A DNA stretch of 54,181 bases, from positions 1 through 54,181 of the forward strand of contig CAAGEG010000087.1 of the NCBI GenBank assembly GCA_900768785.1, given 5' to 3'. A program made the translations under genes and the position numbers. The stretch is from an uncultured Prevotella sp. Its GTDB lineage: Bacteria; Bacteroidota; Bacteroidia; Bacteroidales; Bacteroidaceae. Below, in pieces: positions 1-6,751 of the stretch. Under the pieces are notes generated by a model. The model was not told where the DNA came from. It worked only from the letters and a program-made list of their open reading frames with translations, and did no database searches. Numbering within the stretch: the first letter of the stretch is position 1; the number at the start of each line of letters is the position of its first letter.

Positions 1-395
1 AGCTTGCTTGGCTATGCCGAGTCGTGACAGAGGAAGACAATTAGTCAATCCCCGTGTAATATAACTGCGGACAAGAAAACACGAAGACGAAAACGAAAAC
101 GATAGTTAAAACGAAAACACGTTAAACCTTAGGTTCACGGGGATTTGTAATCCCCGTGTAATATAAAACCTTCCGCACGGATTACAACCGACGAACGAAA
201 GAAGAGCAGAGAGTAAGCTTGCTTACGCTATGCCTTCTAAGGAGGAGGAAGACGATAGTCAAATCCGTGCGGACAAGAAAACACGAAGACGAAGACGAAA
301 ACGATAGTTAAAACGAAAACACGTTAAACCTTTGCAAAGAAATAAACCGTTAAACTAATAAACCGTTAAACCTTTACAAAGGAATGTTATTGTAT
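1..395. repeat. Gene-free mosaic of direct and inverted repeats
   Basis: No gene is supported here. A 65-bp segment at 66-130 recurs at 268-332 with a single base difference. An 18-bp segment at 47-64 recurs exactly at 149-166. A perfect 10-bp hairpin lies at 136-158 (CACGGGGATT, 3-base loop, AATCCCCGTG), and an 11-bp inverted repeat pairs 173-183 (CCGCACGGATT) with 262-272. The stretches at 1-46 and about 195-260 share a core (AGCTTGCTT, CTATGCC, GAAGAC) with two other places in the window, near 28600 and 49570, so this is a partly duplicated member of a dispersed repeat family. The A-rich parts repeat GAAAACGA-like units. Confidence 0.85.
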
Positions 396-1574
396 TTATC
401 TGTTTTTGTTTGCCATGTACCAATGGTGTGTAAAAAACAAATACATGGCTAAGGCTAAAACAAGTGCTAACAATGAAGAAGCGACAAGCGAAGTGATGTC
501 TTTCACAAAAGCATAGCCAAGAAACAGTCCTAACGACAAGCCTGCTTCACACGACAAGAAATAAGTGCTCTGCACGGTCCCACGCTGACAATGTTGGGTA
601 AGTTTGATAAAGAACAAGAGGAAACGAGAAGCAGCCAACCCGAATCCACAGCCTATCAAAACGGGCGATATAATGTTTACAGCCTTCAAATCAGGAGAAA
701 GCATCGTTATTATGCCTGCCGTCATGAGAATTACTCCGGCTGTTACCTCGCTCTTCAACTCGGCATTTACGAAGACAAAACGTTGCGCAAGAAGGGCAAG
801 AAAGAAACCTATCATCATCATGCCGTAGAACATGAACGTCTGTCTGTATGAAAACAACAAGCCGATAACCATTGTTATAATCAGCAGATTGACAAACAGC
901 CACTTGCCGGGTGGGAAGAAAAATCTGTCAAGAGAAAATCTCTTCACATTATCATCAGGAGCTTTAAATGGGAACTCTACGGTCAATATCAACACAATTG
1001 CCGCCAAGCCTACAGCACCTGTAATAATAAAGAGTAAAGAAAAATCCATCAACGACATGAGCACGGCTGTCAATGTCGGTCCTATAGATAAAGCGAAGCG
1101 TGAAAACCATGCCGCCGAATGATTGGCTTCCGTTCTTCTGAACGACTCACACTTATCAATAATGAGCGTGCTTAGCAACACCATTTCCGCCATACCGAAA
1201 GCAGCGCCATCGATAAGCCTCAACGATAATAAGGCAGCAAAGAGATAACGCGAGGGCAAGCCATAGTTGAATATGTAATAATAGGCAAACATCACGCCCA
1301 CCATAACGGCAATGGCAGAAAGACACACACGATGACGCCTGTGTTTCTGTATAAGAAAAGTACAGAAACATCCCACCAAGAAAGGTCCTGCACCATGTAT
1401 GCCCATAGCCGCAGCTATCTCCATATCTGTAAATCGAAGTGTCGTGGACATCCATTCGGGCAGCATGACGAGTTGCATGTACGCGAACATGGCTATAAAC
1501 ATATTTGCTGTTGCCAATATCCAAAAGTCTTTATGCCACAGTTTTACATGTACAGGTGTGTTCTGAGTATACAT
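396..1574 (-). CDS. MFS transporter, substrate unknown
   Basis: A 392-residue protein made almost entirely of hydrophobic helices, about 12, separated by short basic loops such as QKHRRHR around residue 77. This is the layout and length of the major facilitator superfamily, which moves small solutes across the inner membrane by uniport, symport or antiport. Nothing in the sequence tells the substrate. The start has only a short charged tail before the first helix. The gene begins 79 bases after the end of panB on the same strand, with no clear terminator or promoter between them, so it may be the last gene of a panB transcript. A link to pantothenate or drug export would be a guess. Family call is confident, role is not. 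Confidence 0.8.
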   Translation of the reverse strand: MYTQNTPVHVKLWHKDFWILATANMFIAMFAYMQLVMLPEWMSTTLRFTDMEIAAAMGIHGAGPFLVGCFCTFLIQKHRRHRVCLSAIAVMVGVMFAYYYIFNYGLPSRYLFAALLSLRLIDGAAFGMAEMVLLSTLIIDKCESFRRTEANHSAAWFSRFALSIGPTLTAVLMSLMDFSLLFIITGAVGLAAIVLILTVEFPFKAPDDNVKRFSLDRFFFPPGKWLFVNLLIITMVIGLLFSYRQTFMFYGMMMIGFFLALLAQRFVFVNAELKSEVTAGVILMTAGIITMLSPDLKAVNIISPVLIGCGFGLAASRFLLFFIKLTQHCQRGTVQSTYFLSCEAGLSLGLFLGYAFVKDITSLVASSLLALVLALAMYLFFTHHWYMANKNR

Positions 1575-1653
1575 TGTCTTAGGTTGTTTTTATCATATCC
1601 AACAGGTCAAACGCATGTTTTCAACCTCTGTTGCCTGTCTTAACGGCCTTTGG

Positions 1654-2475
1654 TTAATAAGACTCTTCAGCGTTAGGGAACGACTTGTCTTTAACATCTG
1701 TGATATATTGCCCTATGGCATCGGTCATTATGCCATTTAGATCGGCATATCTTCTAAGAAATCTCGGGTTGAAACCTTTTGTCATGCCTAACATATCAGA
1801 CACCACAAGTATCTGTCCGTCTGTGCCGTTGCCCGCACCTATGCCTATTGTGGGTATGCGTAGCTGCTTTGACACTTCTGCCGCAAGTTTTGCCGGAACC
1901 TTTTCAAGCACCACAGCAAAGCATCCTGTCTCTTCCAACAACAAAGCATCGCTTTTAAGTTTTTCGGCTTCAGCATCGTCTTTTGCTCTTACAGCATAAG
2001 TACCAAACTTGTTTATGCTCTGCGGAGTGAGTCCTAAATGTCCCATAACCGGTATTCCGGCATCAAGAATGCCTTTTACGGTATCTATAATCTCTACTCC
2101 TCCCTCCAATTTCAGGGCATCACAGCCACTCTCTTTCATTATGCGAATGGCATTTTTCACACCTTCTTTTCTGTCAACCTGATAAGTGCCGAAAGGCATG
2201 TCGCAAACCACGAGAGCCCTTTTCGCCGCCTTTGTGACCGATTTTGCATGATATATCATCTGCTCAATAGTCACAGGCAGTGTGGTGCCATTACCTGCCA
2301 TAACGTTAGAAGCAGAATCGCCTATGAGAATACCGTCAATTCCGGCACCATCGACAATGCCGGCAGTTGTAAAATCATAAGAAGTGAGCATGGAAATCTT
2401 CTCTCCCCGCTGCTTCATCTCTATGAAGCGGTGTGTCGTTACCTTGCGGGTGTCGCTGACTAAATAACCAACCAT
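1654..2475 (-). CDS. panB: 3-methyl-2-oxobutanoate hydroxymethyltransferase (PanB)
   Basis: First committed step of pantothenate synthesis: transfers a hydroxymethyl group from methylene-tetrahydrofolate to alpha-ketoisovalerate, giving ketopantoate; cytoplasmic. Family motifs are plain: KISMLTSYDFTTAGIVDGAG near the N-terminus, ILIGDSASNVMAG (metal-binding Asp), a central KLEGG, and the VMGHLGLTPQS segment. The start is chosen at 2475 (MVGYLVSDTRKVTTHRF), which gives 273 residues and matches the usual beginning of Bacteroidales PanB. The frame stays open to an ATG at 2547, and a good promoter at 2570-2601 would allow either start, so a 24-residue extension cannot be excluded. The pathway continues with coaBC at 39244 in this window. 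Confidence 0.93.
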   Translation of the reverse strand: MVGYLVSDTRKVTTHRFIEMKQRGEKISMLTSYDFTTAGIVDGAGIDGILIGDSASNVMAGNGTTLPVTIEQMIYHAKSVTKAAKRALVVCDMPFGTYQVDRKEGVKNAIRIMKESGCDALKLEGGVEIIDTVKGILDAGIPVMGHLGLTPQSINKFGTYAVRAKDDAEAEKLKSDALLLEETGCFAVVLEKVPAKLAAEVSKQLRIPTIGIGAGNGTDGQILVVSDMLGMTKGFNPRFLRRYADLNGIMTDAIGQYITDVKDKSFPNAEESY

Positions 2476-2569
2476 AATATTGTTTCTATTGTCTTTATAT
2501 GTCATGACAAGCCTTGTTTCAGACGTAAAATCTGTTTGGCGTGCCATGTATGTATTTGAAATTTCGGTG

Positions 2570-2601
2570 CAAAAGTAATACTTTTAAACTACTTCAGCAA
2601 A
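2570..2601 (-). promoter_or_regulatory. Bacteroidetes-type promoter for panB
   Basis: Read on the minus strand, a TTTG box (2598-2601) is followed after 20 bases by TACTTTTG (2570-2577), matching the Bacteroidetes primary sigma consensus TTTG/TAnnTTTG. Transcription would start roughly at 2560-2564. Confidence 0.6.
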
Positions 2602-2634
2602 TAATGTGATTATTGTTTGATTTTACCGTTACTC

Positions 2635-3267
2635 TCAAACAAGGTCTTTAAGCTCTGTAAAATCGTTTATCACGATGTCGGCATATGGCTTTATGTCGGC
2701 TGCCGCATTTGTTGTGGCAAGTCCAACCACTCTCATGTTTGCGGCACGACCGGCTTTAAGACCGTTGAAGCTATCTTCAAAGACTACACAATCGGCACTA
2801 TCCACGCCGAAATAGCTTGCTCCTTTCAGATAACAATCGGGGTCGGGCTTGCTGCGTTCAAAGTCTTCTGATGTAAAGACAGCATCAAAATAGTCTTTCA
2901 ATTCGGGATGCACCTTTGAAACAGCTTCCATCTTGTCTTTGTTTGAGCTTGTCACAATGGCTGTTTTCACTCCAAGCGACTTTATATGTGTGATATAATC
3001 TGTTAAACCTGCTATATAACGATAGTCCATATTACGTTCAAAATCATGCAGTTGTTTAACTATCAACGGTTGCTCGCTTTTCACATCTGCAAAATATTTA
3101 TCAAAGATTTGCACAAGAGTCTGTCCTTTGATAGTATGTTCCAAACCGGGAATTTCAGGATGATACTTTCTGCATTGTCCGCCCCAAAAAATCGTGTACT
3201 GACTCTCTGTATCAAAGACGACACCGTCTAAATCAAACAATGCAACTTTAAAATTTATTTCTCTCAT
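2635..3267 (-). CDS. HAD-family phosphatase or phosphomutase, beta-phosphoglucomutase-like
   Basis: A haloacid dehalogenase-type enzyme. The N-terminal nucleophile motif is FDLDGVVFDTES, followed by a helical cap domain, then motif II IVTSSNKDK, the conserved Lys in SKPDPDCYLKGA, and motif IV VVFEDSFNGLKAG. The DGVVFDTE form and the EDSFNG loop are typical of subfamily I enzymes such as beta-phosphoglucomutase and small sugar-phosphate phosphatases. The start is placed at MREINFKVALFDLD (211 residues from here), 12 residues inside the longest frame, because the motif should begin within about 10 residues. It is transcribed away from feoB, from its own promoter. The substrate is not evident. 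Confidence 0.85.
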   Translation of the reverse strand: MREINFKVALFDLDGVVFDTESQYTIFWGGQCRKYHPEIPGLEHTIKGQTLVQIFDKYFADVKSEQPLIVKQLHDFERNMDYRYIAGLTDYITHIKSLGVKTAIVTSSNKDKMEAVSKVHPELKDYFDAVFTSEDFERSKPDPDCYLKGASYFGVDSADCVVFEDSFNGLKAGRAANMRVVGLATTNAAADIKPYADIVINDFTELKDLV

Positions 3268-3363
3268 ATCTCTCTTTTGTTTGCCTGTAACATCTGCCGC
3301 CACTACCCTATCCCATTATCACGAGGATTGAAAGTGTCGTTGCGACGGCATGAAAATTGCATG

Positions 3364-3394
3364 CAAAAGTAATCATTTTATCTCTACCGACAAA
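3364..3394 (-). promoter_or_regulatory. Promoter for the HAD-family gene
   Basis: On the minus strand TTTG (3391-3394), 19 bases, TACTTTTG (3364-3371). This is a full match to the Bacteroidetes consensus; the leader to the chosen start would be about 90 bases. Confidence 0.6.
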
Positions 3395-3466
3395 GCGAAG
3401 CCCTCATTTCATCTCCCTTAATCCCCAATGGGTCATCATTATTGAGTATTTTTGTTCAAAGGACTG

Positions 3467-3495
3467 TTTGTTTATCTATATATTTATTACTTTTG
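3467..3495 (+). promoter_or_regulatory. Promoter for feoAB
   Basis: TTTG at 3467-3470, 17 bases, TACTTTTG at 3488-3495. Spacing is slightly short. The expected transcript start, around 3502, is only a few bases before the ATG at 3510, which argues against the longer reading frame that begins at 3357. Confidence 0.5.
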
Positions 3496-3509
3496 CAAAA
3501 AATATCACT

Positions 3510-5930
3510 ATGAGATTATCAGAGCTAAAGACGGGAGAAAAAGGCATTATTGTCAAGGTTTTGGGACATGGAGGTTTCAGAAAGCGTATCATAGAAATGG
3601 GTTTCATACGCGGAAAGATAGTCACCGTGATGCTTAATGCTCCTTTGCAAGACCCTGTGAAATACAGAATTATGGGTTATGAAGTATCTTTGAGACATTC
3701 TGAAGCCGAGATGATTGAGATAGTGTCAACCGACGAGGCAAAAAAGATAGAAGAAGAGGAACGTCAAAAGCTGGGATTAACAAGCGTTTCAGAAAATGTA
3801 AGCAATTCAGACGGCGATGTGTTGTTGCATAAAGCGGCATTAGAAAAGAGCCATACCATAAATGTTGCTTTGGTTGGCAACCCTAACTGCGGCAAGACAT
3901 CACTATTCAACTTTGTCTCAGGAGCCCATGAGCGTGTGGGAAACTATTCAGGCGTAACGGTAGATGCCAAAGAAGGACATGCCGAGTATAAAGGTTACAT
4001 ATTCAACATCGTTGATTTGCCGGGCACCTACTCGCTGTCGGCATATAGTCCGGAAGAACTTTATGTGAGAAAACAAATAACCGAAAGCACTCCCGACGTG
4101 ATTATCAACGTTATTGATGCAAGCAATTTGGAGCGCAATCTATACCTGACGACACAGCTTGTTGACATGAATTTGAAGATTGTCGGCGCTCTAAACATGT
4201 TTGATGAGTTTGAAGCACGTGGCGACAAGCTCGACAACGACAAGCTCGGAGAGCTGTTTGGCATTCCTTTTGTGCCTACCGTCTTCCGCAGCGGACGTGG
4301 TATAAACGAGTTGTTTGACATGGTTATCAACGTGTATGAGGGCATTAAAGACCCGTTGAAAAACAACATACGCCACATACACCTTAATCACGGCAAATAT
4401 ATCGAGAGAGCCATAGATGAGGTAAAGGCGGAAATACAAAAGAACGAGCAAATAAGGCATAAATATTCCACACGCTTTTTGGCTATCAAGCTGTTAGAGA
4501 AAGACCAAAAGATAGAGAATGTGGCAAAACAACTTCCTAACAAAGACGACATCTTCAAGGTTAGAGACAAAGCCATAGACTATATTCTGAAAGAGACAAA
4601 AGAAGACAGTGAGACGGCAATCATGAACGCCAAATACGGCATCATACATGGTGCTTTGCAAGAAGCGGGAAGTGAAGAGGGCAAAAAGACCGACACCTAC
4701 CAAATGACTCATGTGCTTGATGCCATAATAACAAACAGATACTTCGGCTTTCCTCTGTTTTTCATTTTCCTTTATATCATGTTTGAGGTGACATTCACTC
4801 TCGGGCAATATCCTATGGACTGGATTGAAGCAGGAGTAGAAGCCATCAGCAACATCATGTCTTCGCTGTTGCCTGTTGGTCCGTTAAGGGATATGATAGT
4901 AGATGGAGCCATAGCCGGCGTTGGAGCCGTAATAGTGTTCTTGCCCCAAATACTTATATTATATACGTTTATATCCTTTATGGAAGACTCGGGATATATG
5001 GCACGAGCCGCTTTTATCATGGATAAGGTGATGCACAAGATGGGTCTGCACGGCAAATCTTTCATCCCTCTAATAATGGGCTTCGGTTGTAATGTGCCGG
5101 CTGTAATGGCTACACGTACCATAGAGAACCGTCGCAGCAGACTGATAACCATTTTGGTCTTGCCATTCATGAGTTGCAGCGCACGATTGCCTATATATAT
5201 AATGATTATCGGCACATTCTTCGCTGTGAAATATCAGTCGCTAATAATGATAACCTTATACGTAACGGGCATTATCCTCGCCGTTATCATGAGCCGAATA
5301 TTCAGCAAATGGCTGATAAAAGGCGACGACACACCCTTCGTAATGGAACTTCCCCCATATCGCTTCCCTACATTAAAAGCCATAACACGCCACACATGGG
5401 AAAAAGGGAAGCAATATCTGAAGAAGATGGGAGGCATTATACTCGTTGCAAGCCTCATTGTTTGGGCTTTGGGATATTTTCCCCATGACAACAACCTTGA
5501 CCGCCAGACACAGCAAGAACATAGTTACATAGGACAAATAGGCAAAGTTGTCGAACCCATATTCCGCCCTCAAGGCTTTGATTGGAAACTTGATGTCAGC
5601 CTTATGGCAGGTATAGGAGCCAAAGAGATTGTAGCCTCAACAATGGGAGTGCTCTATGCCGACGATGAAAGCGTAGCCGATGACAACGAGGCAGACAGCG
5701 AGAAATACAACAAGTTATATGTCAAGATGACCAACAACGGCATTACGCCCCTTATAGCCTTCTCTTATCTGCTGTTTGTGCTCATCTACTTCCCTTGCAT
5801 AGCAACAATAGCCGCAATTAAAAGCGAGACAGGCAGTTGGAAATGGGCAATGTTTGCCGCCTTATACACCACCCTTCTGGCGTGGATAATCTCAGCCGTG
5901 TTCTATCAAACAGGCAGTTTGTTTTTCTAA
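3510..5930 (+). CDS. feoB: Ferrous iron transporter, FeoA-FeoB fusion
   Basis: Inner-membrane Fe(II) uptake protein of 806 residues. Residues 1 to about 75 form a FeoA-like SH3 domain (MRLSELKTGEKGIIVKV, ending in AEMIEIV). A linker leads to the GTPase domain at about 118-290, with G1 GNPNCGKTS, a conserved switch I region, G3 DLPG, and an NMFDEF segment where NKxD is usual; FeoB commonly has NMxD. The C-terminal half carries two GATE-type membrane domains with SCSARLPIY and the conserved MGFGCNVPA. FeoA and FeoB are separate in enterobacteria; the fusion is common in Bacteroidales. The ATG at 3510 is preferred over 3357 because FeoA starts there and a promoter precedes it. No iron operator could be recognised. 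Confidence 0.96.
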   Translation: MRLSELKTGEKGIIVKVLGHGGFRKRIIEMGFIRGKIVTVMLNAPLQDPVKYRIMGYEVSLRHSEAEMIEIVSTDEAKKIEEEERQKLGLTSVSENVSNSDGDVLLHKAALEKSHTINVALVGNPNCGKTSLFNFVSGAHERVGNYSGVTVDAKEGHAEYKGYIFNIVDLPGTYSLSAYSPEELYVRKQITESTPDVIINVIDASNLERNLYLTTQLVDMNLKIVGALNMFDEFEARGDKLDNDKLGELFGIPFVPTVFRSGRGINELFDMVINVYEGIKDPLKNNIRHIHLNHGKYIERAIDEVKAEIQKNEQIRHKYSTRFLAIKLLEKDQKIENVAKQLPNKDDIFKVRDKAIDYILKETKEDSETAIMNAKYGIIHGALQEAGSEEGKKTDTYQMTHVLDAIITNRYFGFPLFFIFLYIMFEVTFTLGQYPMDWIEAGVEAISNIMSSLLPVGPLRDMIVDGAIAGVGAVIVFLPQILILYTFISFMEDSGYMARAAFIMDKVMHKMGLHGKSFIPLIMGFGCNVPAVMATRTIENRRSRLITILVLPFMSCSARLPIYIMIIGTFFAVKYQSLIMITLYVTGIILAVIMSRIFSKWLIKGDDTPFVMELPPYRFPTLKAITRHTWEKGKQYLKKMGGIILVASLIVWALGYFPHDNNLDRQTQQEHSYIGQIGKVVEPIFRPQGFDWKLDVSLMAGIGAKEIVASTMGVLYADDESVADDNEADSEKYNKLYVKMTNNGITPLIAFSYLLFVLIYFPCIATIAAIKSETGSWKWAMFAALYTTLLAWIISAVFYQTGSLFF

Positions 5931-5950
5931 ACAGAACAGCAATAAACTCC

Positions 5951-5970
5951 AATCGGTCTAACGACCGATT
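5951..5970 (+). terminator. Hairpin just after feoB
   Basis: AATCGGTC, a four-base loop, then GACCGATT: a perfect 8-bp stem 20 bases after the feoB stop. No T-run follows, so termination is uncertain. It overlaps the left copy of the 19-bp repeat. Confidence 0.4.
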
Positions 5971-5974
5971 AGGG
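5956..5974 (+). repeat. 19-bp direct repeat, left copy
   Basis: GTCTAACGACCGATTAGGG here is repeated exactly at 9756-9774, in the same direction and exactly 3,800 bases away. The two copies bracket a FISUMP gene fragment and the amylase gene. Related but imperfect motifs (GTCGTTAGAC or GTCATTAGAC) occur at 49502 and near 28660. Confidence 0.85.
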
Positions 5975-6304
5975 ATAAACATATTCGTCACCTCTTCCCG
6001 AAAGGACGGACAAATAGATTTGGGAACAATAGACGGAAGTGGCATTAAAGGAATGAAGATAACCAAGAAAGACGACACTAATACTTATCTCTTCTTGCCT
6101 GTAGCTGGCAGCGTCGTCGATGGGACTCGGTTTTTCGTTGTCGGCTATAGCGGCTACTACTGGTCAGGCACAGCCTACTCGAGCAATAAAACGGAAGCGT
6201 ATCACCTGGAATTCCATAGCGGTAATGTCGATCCGCGGTACTGCTACAACTATCGCTACTACGGGTACTCGGTGCGTCCAGTACGCTTGGTTGCAATAGA
6301 ATGA
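5975..6304 (+). pseudogene. 5'-truncated FISUMP-domain fragment, possible retroelement variable region
   Basis: About 109 codons ending in TGA at 6304 encode the C-terminal end of a FISUMP-type domain (Fibrobacter succinogenes major paralogous domain): TYLFLPVAGS, then GYYWSGTAYSSN, AYHLEFHSGNV and YYGYSVRPVRLV. Nothing like a start codon, signal peptide or N-terminal domain precedes it; the frame runs back into feoB, so it is a remnant. The last codons are mostly NNC or NNT encoding Tyr, Cys, Asn, Asp and Arg, the pattern produced when AAC/AAT codons are randomised at adenines by a diversity-generating retroelement. No reverse transcriptase or template copy is visible in the window. Codon use is GC-richer than feoB and resembles the amylase downstream. 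Confidence 0.6.
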
Positions 6305-6334
6305 AACCCCAGCAATAGCGCAAGGCGATAGAAT

Positions 6335-6384
6335 GTAAGCTATGATTGTCGGCAAGCCGGTAGCCTGCCGGGAATCATTGTAAA
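6335..6384 (+). other. Imperfect hairpin after the FISUMP fragment
   Basis: ATGATT and CGGCA pair with TGCCG and AATCAT across a GC-rich loop about 40 bases after the stop. Could be part of the lost gene's 3' end. No function is assigned. Confidence 0.3.
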
Positions 6385-6434
6385 ATAAAATAGAGAAAAA
6401 GAAATAACACAGAGTTCGTTTGAATAAACCTACG

Positions 6435-6484
6435 AGAAGGTCAGCTGTCGGAAATCGTTCCGTGGCTGGCTTTCCTTTTTTTTG
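6435..6484 (+). terminator. Rho-independent terminator upstream of the amylase
   Basis: Interrupted stem in which GAAGG, CAGC and CGGAA pair with TTCCG, GCTG and CTTTC around an ATCG loop, followed by a run of eight T. It would insulate the amylase from upstream transcription. Confidence 0.65.
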
Positions 6485-6586
6485 TTATTTCAATTTTTAT
6501 TATATCTTTCTTATTTCAGCATCAACAAAAAATAGTCTCCGTATTTATCTTCAACGTAAATTTAATAAAATATAAGAGCTTGAGAA

Positions 6587-6617
6587 TTTGTTGATTAGCA
6601 AATTATTGGTAACTTTG
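6587..6617 (+). promoter_or_regulatory. Promoter for the amylase
   Basis: TTTG (6587-6590), 19 bases, TAACTTTG (6610-6617). A full-consensus Bacteroidetes promoter. The leader to the ATG at 6752 is about 125 bases and contains a 28-codon open frame at 6633-6719. Confidence 0.7.
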
Positions 6618-6632
6618 TAGTTGATAAAAACA

Positions 6633-6719
6633 ATGAAACTAAAGAACTCCGCTATGATCACTGAGGACAAAGTTTTTTCAGGGTCATCCGACATTTTTTC
6701 TATAAGTGCTACGGATTAA
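6633..6719 (+). other. Short open frame in the amylase leader
   Basis: ATG at 6633 opens 28 codons (begins MKLKNSAMITEDK) and stops with TAA at 6717-6719, 32 bases before the amylase start. It lies wholly inside the predicted transcript. It could be a leader peptide, a decayed gene end or chance; no family is recognised. Confidence 0.25.
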
Positions 6720-6751
6720 GCTATATTACATAACCCCAAATATATTTAAAC

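Noticed and set aside
2476..2547. Upstream ATG for panB giving 297 residues
   Set aside because: The extra 24 residues have no family counterpart. Kept as a possibility, because the promoter at 2570-2601 would allow it.
3357..3509. N-terminal extension of FeoB
   Set aside because: The 51 extra residues show no domain, cover the promoter at 3467-3495, and the FeoA domain starts precisely at 3510.
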